DNA of 64,000 bases from Nocardia alni (lineage in GTDB: Bacteria; Actinomycetota; Actinomycetes; Mycobacteriales; Mycobacteriaceae). The DNA lies in assembly GCF_019038435.1 (NCBI RefSeq), contig NZ_JAGPOX010000002.1, positions 124,001-188,000 of the forward strand. Reading direction: 5' to 3'. The position numbers and the translations under genes are program-made. Of this stretch, positions 15,342 through 24,063 are shown piece by piece (position 1 is the first letter of the stretch; the number at the start of each line of letters is the position of its first letter). The notes below the pieces were generated by a model that saw only the letters and a program-made list of their open reading frames with translations, ran no database searches and had not been told where the DNA came from.

Positions 15342-17678
15342 TCAGTTCTTACCGGATGCGGAATCCATGGACGTCAGCAGCGCCACGATCTGGGTGCGGG
15401 AGGAAAATCCCAGCTTGACCAGGATGTTCTCGACGTGGGTGTCGACGGTTCGCTTCGAGATGACCAGCTCCGCGGCGATGGCGCGGTTGGTCAGGCCGGC
15501 GGCGATTCGCTCGGCTATCTCGCTCTCCCGGGGGGTGAGCGGCAGATCGAGCTTGACCGCGGGGACCGCGACCTTCTTCTGCGCCGGGCCGGTCCGGCGG
15601 GTGTCGAGGGCCATGGCGATCAGCGCGTCCACATCGAGCCGGCGTCCCTCGGATCGCTCCTCCTCGAATATCTCGGGGCCCAGCGCCGCCCGTACCTGAT
15701 CCACGTAGTCCTCGTGCAGCCGGCGAAGAATCGTGAAGCCCACCAGGTAGGGGCCCGATTCGTCGGAGAGTGCCTCGCTGCCGCCGAGCAGCCGAGCGGC
15801 GCGGCGGGCGTCGCCCTCGTAGAACGCGGCCCAGCCGAGGAATTCGGTCGCCCAGATCAATCCCTGGTTGTTTCTGGGGCCCCGGACGTTGCTCGCCAGC
15901 CCGTCCGTCAGCAGCGCCGACGCCGCTTGCAACCGGCCGTCCAGCAGCGCCTCGAGCCCGAGGAAGACCAGGCTCCAGGAATGCAGGAAATCGCCACTGC
16001 TTTCCGACAGGGCGCGGGCCTGTGCCAGGACCGGAGCCGCCTCGTCGCGACGTTCGCTGAAGCACAGCGCCAGTCCGTAGCTCAGCAGGGACAACGCGAG
16101 AAAGGGATTGGGCGCCGGAGCGTCCCGTTCCAGCTTCACGCTGTGCTCCAGATAGTGCAGCGCGCTGTCGATATCGCCGTTCAGCAGTTCCGCGAAGCCG
16201 CGAGAATGCGCCGCGTTCGCCTCGATGACCGGGTCGCCGATCTCCCGGGCCAGGGCGATGGCGCGGTCGAGGCTGCGGCTACCGTGCTCGAGCTTGCCGT
16301 CGATCACCTCCAGGAAACCCATGGCCCACAGCCCCCGGGCGAGCGCCGGTCGCGGTGCGCCCGGTAATCGCGCGTCGGCGTCTATCAGCCGCGTGAGCCA
16401 CATGCCACCCTCGCTCTCGAAGTTGCACGCGGACCAGAACGACCACAGTCCGGCAGCGATCCGCAGACCGGTGTCGAGCAACTCGGCCGATTCGAGGCAG
16501 TATTCCAGCGCGGCCCTGATATTCGCGCTGTTCACCTTCGCCCAGCTCAGATGCTTGGCTTGATCCTGGCCGGACCAGAACGCTTCCAGGTCGGAGGCCA
16601 TGGCGGCGAAATACTCGACATGGGCGCGGCGTGCGTCGTTCGCACTGCCGAGCGAAATCAACAGCTCGGAGCCGTATTGGCGAATCGTCTCCAACATGAC
16701 GTAACGGCCGCCGGTGAGCATCAGCAGTGACTTGTCGACCAGTTCGGCGAGCAGCGGCTCGACCATGCCGCTGTCCGCACTCCATACCGAACGGATCGCA
16801 TCCAGTTCGGCGCTGCCTCGAAACACGGACAGCCGCGCCCACAGTGCTCGGGCTCCGGGGGAGCACAGGTCGTAGCTGTAGTCCAGCGACGCCCGCAGGG
16901 TGTGCTGGCGAACCGGGGAACTCCTGCTGGGGGACGTCACCAGAGCGAGCGGGGTCGCCGCGCCGACGGTCAGCTCGCCCAGGGGCAACCACCTCATGCT
17001 GGCAGCGGCCAGCTCGATCGCCAGCGGGAGACCGTCCAGCCGGCGGCACAGTTCGACGACCTGAGATTCGTCCTCGGGACGCAGCACGAACTCCGGTTCG
17101 ACGGCCGTGGCGCGTTCCTTGAACAGCGCCACGGCGTCGAACAACACCGCGCTGCCGGATGCGATGCGTTCTCCCGCATCGGGCAGGGACAGCGGCGGCA
17201 CGGTGAATATCGCTTCGCCGGCGATGCGCAGCGCCTCGCGACTGGTCATCATGAGCCGGACCTTCGGGCATCTCTCGAGGATCGCCGACGCGATTCTCGC
17301 GCACGGTTCGGCGAGGTGTTCGCAATTGTCCAGGACCAGCAGCAGCTCGAGATTCTCCAAAAAGCCGATCAGGTCGTCCACATCGGTTCTGTTGGGTCCT
17401 GCTTCGCCCATCGTGGCCATGATCGTGGAAGGGATCAGATCGGCCTGCGACAGTTCCGCGAGCGGGACCATCCATATCCCGTCCGCGAACGCGCCGCGCG
17501 AACTGTTCGCGATGTGCAAGGCCAGCCGCGTCTTGCCGACGCCGCCCGGGCCGGTCAGGGTCACCAATCGTGATGTTCGCATGATGCGTCTGATGACGGC
17601 GAGTTCTGCTCGCCGGCCTACCAGGCTCGAGGTCTCGCCGGGAACATTGCCCCGTCCTCGCTGAGATGCCTGCCGCAT
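15342..17678 (-). CDS. LAL-type LuxR-family transcriptional regulator with ATPase domain
   Basis: 778 residues: an N-terminal AAA/NB-ARC-type ATPase with Walker A GPGGVGKT (43-50) and Walker B LLLVLDNCE (about 110-118), a long helical/TPR-like middle, and a C-terminal LuxR helix-turn-helix beginning LTPRESEIAERI at residue 714. Such large regulators usually activate metabolic operons when a ligand binds the ATPase/TPR part. It is the only full-length complex regulator inside the catabolic part, so it is a prime candidate for controlling the island. It is divergent from a small unknown gene across a 212-bp gap containing a GTACA inverted repeat. Confidence 0.93.
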   Translation of the reverse strand: MRQASQRGRGNVPGETSSLVGRRAELAVIRRIMRTSRLVTLTGPGGVGKTRLALHIANSSRGAFADGIWMVPLAELSQADLIPSTIMATMGEAGPNRTDVDDLIGFLENLELLLVLDNCEHLAEPCARIASAILERCPKVRLMMTSREALRIAGEAIFTVPPLSLPDAGERIASGSAVLFDAVALFKERATAVEPEFVLRPEDESQVVELCRRLDGLPLAIELAAASMRWLPLGELTVGAATPLALVTSPSRSSPVRQHTLRASLDYSYDLCSPGARALWARLSVFRGSAELDAIRSVWSADSGMVEPLLAELVDKSLLMLTGGRYVMLETIRQYGSELLISLGSANDARRAHVEYFAAMASDLEAFWSGQDQAKHLSWAKVNSANIRAALEYCLESAELLDTGLRIAAGLWSFWSACNFESEGGMWLTRLIDADARLPGAPRPALARGLWAMGFLEVIDGKLEHGSRSLDRAIALAREIGDPVIEANAAHSRGFAELLNGDIDSALHYLEHSVKLERDAPAPNPFLALSLLSYGLALCFSERRDEAAPVLAQARALSESSGDFLHSWSLVFLGLEALLDGRLQAASALLTDGLASNVRGPRNNQGLIWATEFLGWAAFYEGDARRAARLLGGSEALSDESGPYLVGFTILRRLHEDYVDQVRAALGPEIFEEERSEGRRLDVDALIAMALDTRRTGPAQKKVAVPAVKLDLPLTPRESEIAERIAAGLTNRAIAAELVISKRTVDTHVENILVKLGFSSRTQIVALLTSMDSASGKN

Positions 17679-17799
17679 CGGATGACCGCCTCGTCATCGG
17701 TGTGCTGGTCGTATCCAGCGTTATCTGGTCTGCCCGCTCGGCGGGCCCGTCCGACGAGCCTACCGTTCCGGTAATACAGGCGTTCTCGAAGTGGTCTCG

Positions 17800-17821
17800 G
17801 TACATGTCTACGTACTTGTAC
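17800..17821. promoter_or_regulatory. Inverted repeat in the LAL regulator divergent region
   Basis: GTACATGT and ACTTGTAC form 8-bp arms (one mismatch) around a 6-base spacer in the gap between the LAL regulator and the small gene at 17891. The rest of the 17679-17890 gap shows a possible TTGACT -35 near 17852 but nothing else recognisable. Confidence 0.35.
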
Positions 17822-17890
17822 GCATGCCGATTCATCCTGTGCTGCGCATCCTTGACTATTGAAGCCGACGAACACCAGGAGCGTGCAACG

Positions 17891-18250
17891 ATGCAGCGTG
17901 CAGTACACGGCCGACGGTCCATCGGGCGCCGTGCGGGCAGCCCTTCGCCTTCCTGTGTCGAGCGGTCGTTCATCTCGCCGGCCGCCCCGGAACTTTCTGG
18001 CGCTCGTCTGGTCGTATCGCTGACCATGAGGGCCGTCGAGATCATCCCGCCGCTGGACCGGTCCGTGATATCCGCTGATCGGGGGAGCAGGGAAGCCTGG
18101 GACGACCTGGTCCGGATCGCCGCCGAGGGCCTGCGGGCCAGTGCGGGCTACGACAGGACCGTCATCGAGGCCGCGCTCTGCCTCCTCGGGCCCAGGGAGT
18201 GCTCGCTCGAGTTCAAGCTGCTGCGGCTGGCCGCCGGGATGTGCGCCTGA
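17891..18250 (+). CDS. Small hypothetical protein
   Basis: 119 residues, no family recognised. ATG 17891 has a clean AGGAG nine bases upstream. The N-terminal third is Arg/Ser-rich and low in complexity. The C-terminal half, from about Met46, looks more protein-like, with a helical REAWDDLVRIAAEGLRASAGYDRTVIEAALCLL segment split by few breaks. A start at ATG 18026 would give only this part. It lies between the LAL regulator (divergent) and the putative winged-helix gene, so a regulatory accessory role is conceivable but unsupported. Confidence 0.45.
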   Translation: MQRAVHGRRSIGRRAGSPSPSCVERSFISPAAPELSGARLVVSLTMRAVEIIPPLDRSVISADRGSREAWDDLVRIAAEGLRASAGYDRTVIEAALCLLGPRECSLEFKLLRLAAGMCA

Positions 18251-18307
18251 GACGTCGCGCGGGCGGAGCCTTAATGCTGCCGAAAACTCTATTCGTGTTG
18301 CACCCTT

Positions 18308-18362
18308 ATGGTATGCGGGTACACTTGCTACCATTCGTACTGCTCTCGATGTCGTATGGTAG
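18308..18362 (+). promoter_or_regulatory. ATGGTA/TACCAT repeat cluster before the winged-helix gene
   Basis: Three half-sites lie in a row: ATGGTA (18308-18313), CTACCAT (18328-18334, inverted) and ATGGTAG (18356-18362). They lie 30-90 bases before the coding start, which suits an autoregulated operator. Confidence 0.45.
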
Positions 18363-18393
18363 TAGCCGACAGAACCGGTCAGGGAAGCATGAG

Positions 18394-18933
18394 GTGGAGG
18401 AAGTGACGCGCGATCTCACGGCACGCACGAGGATCCGTCAACTACTGGAGCAGTCGGGCCCCATCGAGGACCCGTCCGGGCGTGCGACCTCGCTTCTCAT
18501 GGACGCTGTCGAATACAACGGTTCCAGCGTCGCCTTCATCCAGTTGATCGCCGCCATGGACAAAGAGGGGCAGATCTCCCGGGACATCAAGGGCAAGCGG
18601 ACGTATGCGATCCGGCTGGGCGAGGCCGGGCGGCTGAGTCCGACAGGCGCGCAGCCGATGTCGCTCGCCACGTCCCCGGTCGCCGAGTCGGCGCAGCAGG
18701 TGATGCCCGAGATCGACTATCGCAAGCTCGCCCGGGCGCTCGTTCAGGAGCTTTTGCTGGCCTCGCCCGAAGATCTCCAGGCGATCGGCAGGCCGTCCGA
18801 GGAAGACGTGGCGCTGCTCACCGCCGAGCGGGATCGGCTGGAGGCCGAGCGCGACGAGTTCGCGCATCGGCTGGAGGTGGCACGGTCGAAGCTGGGTGAA
18901 TTGTTCGGTCAGGTCACCCAGCCGACGACGTAG
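18394..18933 (+). CDS. Putative winged-helix DNA-binding protein with coiled coil
   Basis: 179 residues with no certain family. The first 70 contain helices followed by a GKRTYAIRL hairpin that looks like a winged-helix wing (IAAMDKEGQISRDIKGKR...). The C-terminus has a charged heptad-like stretch (LTAERDRLEAERDEFAHRL) expected to form a coiled coil for dimerisation. GTG 18394 is preferred because AGGGAAG sits six bases upstream; GTG 18403 is an alternative. ATGGTA repeats upstream could be its own operator. A transcriptional regulator is the best guess, but nucleoid or cell-structure roles are possible. Confidence 0.6.
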   Translation: MEEVTRDLTARTRIRQLLEQSGPIEDPSGRATSLLMDAVEYNGSSVAFIQLIAAMDKEGQISRDIKGKRTYAIRLGEAGRLSPTGAQPMSLATSPVAESAQQVMPEIDYRKLARALVQELLLASPEDLQAIGRPSEEDVALLTAERDRLEAERDEFAHRLEVARSKLGELFGQVTQPTT

Positions 18934-19119
18934 CACGTACATTCAGCTCTCCGCGGCAAACGCCTGCTTTCCGGTCAGGTCGCCGTGCGCTTCGCTGGGT
19001 CGCGATGTCCGGAACACCTGCGGACCGGCGGCGTTCCGGTCGATCGCGAGCGATGTGCGGAGGCGTTCGCAGACGGCTTCCGCGGGTTCGCCTTCGGCTG
19101 ACACAGAAAAGGCGATGCG
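18934..19119. other. Gap without recognisable gene
   Basis: 186 bases between the putative regulator and the second epoxide hydrolase. No clear hairpin terminator or AT-rich operator was seen. An AGAAAAGGCG ribosome site precedes the next start at 19120. Confidence 0.5.
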
Positions 19120-20277
19120 ATGACTGCGGTCGGGCACAACCCCTTCCGGGTACACGTCCGTGATGACGTGCTGGACGACCTGCGTCGTCGTTTGACGCGG
19201 ACACGCTGGCCCGATGAGATATCCGGCGCGGGCTGGGACTACGGCGTGGCTCCGGCCTACCTGCGGGAGTTGTGCGAGTACTGGGCAACGGGTTTCGACT
19301 GGCGAGCGGCCGAGGCGCAGATGAATGCCCAGCCGCAGTTCACTACCGAGATCGACGGGCAGAAGGTGCATTTCCTGCACATCCGTTCGCCATTCGTGCA
19401 GGCTCGCCCGTTGCTCATGGTTCATGGGTGGCCGAGTACCCCACTGGAATTCGCGAAGGTGCTGGGACCGCTGACGAATCCCGTGGCATACGGGGGAACG
19501 GCGGACGATGCTTTTCACGTTGTCGCACCGTCCATTCCCGGTTATGGCTGGAGCGGTCCGACAACGGAGCGCGGCTGGCATGTCGGACGGGTGGGATCGG
19601 CTCTCGCGGAGCTGATGGGACTGCTCGGTTACCGTCGCTACGGGTATTTCGGTACAGATATGGGATCACCGATCGGTACTCAACTCGCACAGCGCTTTCC
19701 GGACCGGCTCACCGGCCTTTACCTCACACTTCTGCAAAGCGGTCTGCGCCCGCTGGACGGGGTGCTGACGGCTGCGGAGGAGGCGCAGATCGCGGCCAAT
19801 GATCGGCGGCGCGCGGTGGATACGGGTTATGTCGCCATGCAGTCGACGAAACCACAGACCCTTGCGTACGGATTGCACGACTCGCCGGTCGGGCAAGCAG
19901 CGTGGATCGTCGAGAAATTGCGTAGCTGGACCGACTGTGACGGTGATCTCGAGTCGGTGATGAGCAAAGATGAGATCCTCGCGGGTGTGGCCACCTTCTG
20001 GTTCACCGGAACCGTGGGGTCGGCCGCGCGGCTCTACTACGAGACCGCCGCATTCAATGGCGGCGGCGCGGAACGGCCGCGAGTCGAGCGAGTGTCGACC
20101 CCTACCGGTATCGGCGTCTTTCCGAAAGAGCTCTATCCGACGTCCCGTCGGATAGCGAGCGATCATTATGCCGTCGAGCACTGGACGGAGTTTCCGCGCG
20201 GTGGGCACTTCGCCGCGGCCGAGCAGCCCGAATTGCTGGTCGGTGATCTCCGGACCTTCTTCCGGGGCCGCGGATGA
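19120..20277 (+). CDS. Epoxide hydrolase (EHN plus alpha/beta hydrolase), second copy
   Basis: 385 residues, paralogous to the enzyme at 4.2 kb. It has the EHN domain at the N-terminus, HGWP (His102), nucleophile Asp180 in GTDMG and catalytic His363 in GGHFAAAEQPE. It should hydrate an epoxide to a diol. It is followed after 16 bases by a CitE-like lyase gene, so the pair may be co-transcribed. Codon choice is slightly less GC-extreme than in neighbours. Confidence 0.93.
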   Translation: MTAVGHNPFRVHVRDDVLDDLRRRLTRTRWPDEISGAGWDYGVAPAYLRELCEYWATGFDWRAAEAQMNAQPQFTTEIDGQKVHFLHIRSPFVQARPLLMVHGWPSTPLEFAKVLGPLTNPVAYGGTADDAFHVVAPSIPGYGWSGPTTERGWHVGRVGSALAELMGLLGYRRYGYFGTDMGSPIGTQLAQRFPDRLTGLYLTLLQSGLRPLDGVLTAAEEAQIAANDRRRAVDTGYVAMQSTKPQTLAYGLHDSPVGQAAWIVEKLRSWTDCDGDLESVMSKDEILAGVATFWFTGTVGSAARLYYETAAFNGGGAERPRVERVSTPTGIGVFPKELYPTSRRIASDHYAVEHWTEFPRGGHFAAAEQPELLVGDLRTFFRGRG

Positions 20278-20293
20278 TCAGGTCAGGAGAAAT

Positions 20294-21154
20294 GTGTCAT
20301 CCATCGAGCCTTCGAGTGTTGCCGCTGTGAATGCCGCACTGGCAGTGGCCCGTAGCTTCCTGTTCGTTCCCGGAGATCGGCCGGATCGCTTCGACAAGGC
20401 GATCGCGACCGGAGCCGACGCCGTCATCATCGACCTGGAGGATGCGGTAGCCGCCGATCGTAAGGACACGGCGCGAAACTCCGCCGTCGAGTGGCTTACT
20501 CGCGGGGGTCGGGCCGTGGTGCGTGTGAACGGCGCGGATACCGCGTGGCACGCCGACGACGTCGAGGCACTGCGTTCCACCGGTGCGCCCGTCATGCTGC
20601 CCAAGGCGCAATCGGCCGATGTGCTCGCCGACGTGGCGGGCAGGCTCGGATACGGCAGCATCATCGCCCTGGTCGAGACCGCCCGGGGCATACGGGATCT
20701 CGACGCGGTGTGCGCGGTCGAGGGCGTCGTTCGTGTCGCGCTGGGCAACGTCGATCTCTCGGCGGAGCTGGGCATCGATCCCGATTCCCATACCGCGCTG
20801 GGGCATGTGCGGGGAAAGATGGTGCTGGCCTGCGCCGCGGCGGGGTTGCCCGCCCCGATCGACGGTGTCAGTACGGCTTTCGACGCACCGGAGCGCCTCG
20901 AGCACGACCTGACGCATGCCAGGGAGCTCGGTTTCGGGGCCAAATTGTGCATCCACCCTCGGCAGGTACCGGTCGTCAACGAGGGATTTCTGCCGACCGA
21001 GGCCGAAAGGGCATGGGCGGAGCGGATTCTCGCGGCGATGCGGGAACACGACGGCGTGGCCGTGGTCGACGGGGCGATGATCGACGCCCCGGTTGTCCGC
21101 CGCGCCGAGCGCCTCGCGGCACTTTCGGATACGAACCGGCAATTGAGCTGGTGA
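20294..21154 (+). CDS. HpcH/HpaI aldolase/citrate lyase-family CoA-ester lyase
   Basis: 286 residues of the CitE-like TIM-barrel family: SFLFVPGDRPDRF near the start, the Mg-binding acidic motif IIDLEDAV (45-52), ALVETARGI in the middle and GFGAKLCIHPRQV near the C-terminus, which usually contacts the CoA substrate. Enzymes of this group cleave beta-hydroxy acyl-CoAs such as malyl-CoA or citramalyl-CoA into acetyl-CoA plus an oxoacid. The start is GTG 20294 with CAGGAGAA upstream. A late-pathway carbon-carbon cleavage is a reasonable inference. Confidence 0.88.
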   Translation: MSSIEPSSVAAVNAALAVARSFLFVPGDRPDRFDKAIATGADAVIIDLEDAVAADRKDTARNSAVEWLTRGGRAVVRVNGADTAWHADDVEALRSTGAPVMLPKAQSADVLADVAGRLGYGSIIALVETARGIRDLDAVCAVEGVVRVALGNVDLSAELGIDPDSHTALGHVRGKMVLACAAAGLPAPIDGVSTAFDAPERLEHDLTHARELGFGAKLCIHPRQVPVVNEGFLPTEAERAWAERILAAMREHDGVAVVDGAMIDAPVVRRAERLAALSDTNRQLSW

Positions 21155-21390
21155 CCGCGCAGCAGACACAGTGGCGCCCATCGCTTTCGGCACGGTCGCC
21201 GTCCTGAAGCCGCCAGGGGTGTCAGGGCATGCCGGTGAACACGGCGATGGGATATCTGGCCGACGGCACGCCCGGTGGCGAGCTGATGCTCGCCCTGGGA
21301 CAGTATTCGCGGGCCTGGGACCTCCGGCTCGGGCCGCAGCGGTGATGACAGAGCCTCAGCAGTGATGGCAGAAGCGGTGACTATAGAGCT
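21155..21390 (+). other. Low-content gap with a 38-residue ORF
   Basis: Apart from the terminator after it, this gap holds only a short frame at 21229-21345 (starts MPVNTAMGYLADG, ends RLGPQR) without a good ribosome site. It may be the remnant of a lost gene or chance. No operator-like AT-rich element was seen. Confidence 0.3.
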
Positions 21391-21422
21391 TGGCCCGCAA
21401 CCATTTCCATGGTTGCGGGCCA
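21391..21422. terminator. Bidirectional intrinsic terminator
   Basis: A perfect 14-bp stem (21391-21404 with 21409-21422) and a four-base loop lie between the CitE-like lyase and the convergent CoA-transferase gene. Confidence 0.87.
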
Positions 21423-21435
21423 TTTCGTGATTACC

Positions 21436-23937
21436 CTACGACGCGGCGGCTTCCCACCGAGCGGCCGGTGAATCGGCCTGGGCGATCGGCGCCTCGAACC
21501 CGACCTCGGCGGCCAGCGTCGCGGTATCACGCCCCGGCACGGGCGCGGATATGGCCGGAACCGGTTCGCACACAGAGAATTTCAGGGCCGCGTTGGCGAC
21601 TTCGATCCCGCCCGGCACTTCGTGGTCGGGCAGTCGCACGCGCATGGACCGCGCCAGCGCCTGCGGATGCTCGAACGCCTCGGCGAGCGTGAGCACCTTC
21701 GCGCCCGGCAATCCCTTCTCGATGTACAGCTCCTGCCATTCCGCGGCGGTTCGCCGCAGGAAGCTCGGCTCGACGAGGGCGTACAGCTCGGCCTCGTTGG
21801 CCCGGCGCAGCGGCTCGGTGACGAAGCGCGGATCCTTCTCCCATTCGGGCGCGCCCGCGGCCTGGCAGAAGCGGCTCCAGAACTGCGGGGTGATGCAGAT
21901 GACGAACCAGGTGTCGTCCTTGGTCGCGAACGCGCCGAAGGGCAGCGATCCGGTTCCCCCGCGACGTGGTTCGGGCAGGAACTTCTTGCCCACCGTGACG
22001 GCCTGGGGTACGCGGTAGGACAGCAGCGCGACCTGTGAGTCGAGCAGGCTGATGTCGAGTTTGCGGCCCTGCCCGGTGGTGTGACGCTGCCGCAGCGCGG
22101 CGAGGGTGCCCAGGGTGGCGAACATCGCACCGGTCAGCCCGCCGATCGGGTTGCCCCATCGGATCGGCACATCCGGGAGTCTCGGATCCGTGGTGATACT
22201 CATGCCGCCGCCCAGCGCCTGGATCGCATTGTCGAAGGCGGGGAAGGAACTCCACGGCCCGGTGTGCCCGAAGCCGGTGATGGAGGTCGAGATGATGCGC
22301 GGATTGAGGACCCGCAGCGAGTCGTTGTCGATGCCCAGCCGCTCCAGCACGCCGGGCCGGTAGTTGTCCAGGACGACATCGGCGTGTTCCACCAGCCGGT
22401 CGAACAGCGCGTGGCCGTCGCTGTCCTTGAGATTCGCGATGACGCTGAGCTTTCCGCGGTTGAGACCGGCGCGGAAGGACGCCTCGCGGGAGTGGTCCGG
22501 ATACGGCTCGACGACCTGGCCGACCGGACGGTCGACGCGGATCACGCGCGCGCCCAGATCCGCGAGGAACTGGGCGGCGAAACCCTTGCTCGGCTCGTCA
22601 CCGTTGAGTTCCAGCACGGTGACGCCGTGCAGCGGCCGCTGTGCCGGCTCGCCGGTCGCGTCCCCGGGGACGAAGCGGGTGTGCGGCGCGAGCGGCGTGC
22701 CGCCGGTGGCGTCGGCCAGATGGATCACCCGCTCGTCGCGCAGCCGGTCGAGTTCGTCATCGTTCGTGCCCAGCAGCGACGAGAGCACCAGCGCGGTGTC
22801 CGCGCCGACCGCGCGCGGCGCGCACCAGGTGGAGGTGTCGCTGAACCGCAGCGAGTCGCCCGCGACCGTGCCGACGCGGTCGTACTGGTCGCGGATCTCG
22901 ACCGCCATGTTCCTGGCGAGGATCTGCGGATGCTGGAAGACCTCGGCGATCCCGGTGACCTTCCCGCACACCACGCCGACGGCCATCAACTCGTGTTGCC
23001 ACTCGTCGGCAGTGCGCTTGCGGAAGATTCCCTGCAAAATCGTGACGAGTTCGTCACGATGCGCGTGCCGGGCATGGCCGGTGCTGAATCGTTCGTCGGT
23101 GATCAGATCGGGCCGCCGGAACACCTCGCAGGCGTCCTTCCACATGCGCTGGCTGATGCAGGTGGCGATCCAGCCCTCGGAGCATTCGAAATTCCCGAAG
23201 GGGACCGTGCCCTGCCCGCCTTCGAAGGGCGCGGGGTCGGGCTCCTGCCCGAAGGTCAGCGCCTGCGGCACCCGGTAGGTGTTGAGCGCGAGCATCACGT
23301 CGAGCATCGAGACGTCGACATGCTGGCCGACGCCCGCGCGATCGCGGTGCATGACCGCGCCGAGTACGCCGATGGCGGCGTAGATTCCGGCGAACAGGTC
23401 CCCGATGGGAATGCCCCACCGCACCGGCGAGCCCGCGTGGTCGATCCGTGTGTAGTTCATCGTTCCGGACATGGCCTGGACGATCGGGTCGTATGCCGGG
23501 ATCTTCGCCCACGGGCCGTCGGCGCCGAATCCGGTGAGCGAGCACGTGATCACCGTCGGGTTGTACGCCAGCAGAGTGTCGCGGTCGATGCCCAGGCGTG
23601 CGGTCACCCCGGGCCGGAAGTTGTCGTAGACGACGTCGGCGTCGGCGACCAGCCGGTGGAAGATCTCCTGGCCCGCAGGGGATTTGAGATCGAGGCTGAT
23701 CGACTTCTTGTTCCGGTTCAGGCCCCAGTGGAACGCCTCTTCCTCGGTCAGATCGGCCGGCTCGCCGGGCTGGGCCGTACCTGCGGCGGGCAGCGGCTCG
23801 ACCCGGATCACTTCGGCGCCGAGGTCGGCGAGCAGGAGTGAGCCGAACGGGCCGGAGACGACTCGGCACAGGTCGAGTACTCGCACCCCCGCGAGTGGTC
23901 CGGTTGCCGACGTGGCCGCGTTCGTCGTTTCGCTCAT
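21436..23937 (-). CDS. Fused double-domain CaiB/BaiF family CoA-transferase
   Basis: 833 residues made of two complete type III CoA-transferase domains in one chain (about 14-400 and 410-830). Each begins with an L.GV.VL.L motif and has the LGAxVIRV strand. The catalytic Asp that forms the aspartyl-CoA intermediate appears to be present in both halves (Asp213 in SMLD, Asp633 in SLLD). The enzyme should move CoA between acyl donor and acceptor without ATP. Normal family members are single 380-450-residue chains acting as intertwined dimers; the fusion would make that dimer covalent. It is divergent from the GMC oxidoreductase. Confidence 0.92.
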   Translation of the reverse strand: MSETTNAATSATGPLAGVRVLDLCRVVSGPFGSLLLADLGAEVIRVEPLPAAGTAQPGEPADLTEEEAFHWGLNRNKKSISLDLKSPAGQEIFHRLVADADVVYDNFRPGVTARLGIDRDTLLAYNPTVITCSLTGFGADGPWAKIPAYDPIVQAMSGTMNYTRIDHAGSPVRWGIPIGDLFAGIYAAIGVLGAVMHRDRAGVGQHVDVSMLDVMLALNTYRVPQALTFGQEPDPAPFEGGQGTVPFGNFECSEGWIATCISQRMWKDACEVFRRPDLITDERFSTGHARHAHRDELVTILQGIFRKRTADEWQHELMAVGVVCGKVTGIAEVFQHPQILARNMAVEIRDQYDRVGTVAGDSLRFSDTSTWCAPRAVGADTALVLSSLLGTNDDELDRLRDERVIHLADATGGTPLAPHTRFVPGDATGEPAQRPLHGVTVLELNGDEPSKGFAAQFLADLGARVIRVDRPVGQVVEPYPDHSREASFRAGLNRGKLSVIANLKDSDGHALFDRLVEHADVVLDNYRPGVLERLGIDNDSLRVLNPRIISTSITGFGHTGPWSSFPAFDNAIQALGGGMSITTDPRLPDVPIRWGNPIGGLTGAMFATLGTLAALRQRHTTGQGRKLDISLLDSQVALLSYRVPQAVTVGKKFLPEPRRGGTGSLPFGAFATKDDTWFVICITPQFWSRFCQAAGAPEWEKDPRFVTEPLRRANEAELYALVEPSFLRRTAAEWQELYIEKGLPGAKVLTLAEAFEHPQALARSMRVRLPDHEVPGGIEVANAALKFSVCEPVPAISAPVPGRDTATLAAEVGFEAPIAQADSPAARWEAAAS

Positions 23938-23978
23938 AGTTGTTGAACTATATTCCCCAAACCATGTACAACACAACT
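23938..23978. promoter_or_regulatory. Inverted repeat in the CoA-transferase/GMC divergent region
   Basis: AGTTGT (23938-23943) and ACAACT (23973-23978) face each other across an AT-rich stretch. The inner GTACAACACAACT reads TTGTGTTGTAC on the minus strand, matching the shared TTGTG core. A TAGTAT hexamer at 24039-24044 probably drives the GMC gene. Confidence 0.48.
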
Positions 23979-24063
23979 AGAGGGTTGTCGTGCGGGGCGC
24001 TCACCATCCGGTCCGCGCTTCGGCTACCTTGGTAAGCATAGTATGAACAGGAAAAGGTGCTTC

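Noticed and set aside
17618..18334. Minus-strand frame upstream of the LAL regulator
   Set aside because: No ribosome site or family; it overlaps the divergent promoter and the better supported plus-strand gene at 17891.
15196..18393. KstR/KstR2-type steroid operators in the regulatory region
   Set aside because: I looked for the TnnAACnnGTTnnA-like palindromes known for KstR and did not see them; the local repeats are different.
22081..23841. 586-codon frame opposite the fused CoA-transferase
   Set aside because: Composition is that of an antisense shadow (many Arg, Val, Asp, His) and two full CaiB domains lie on the other strand.
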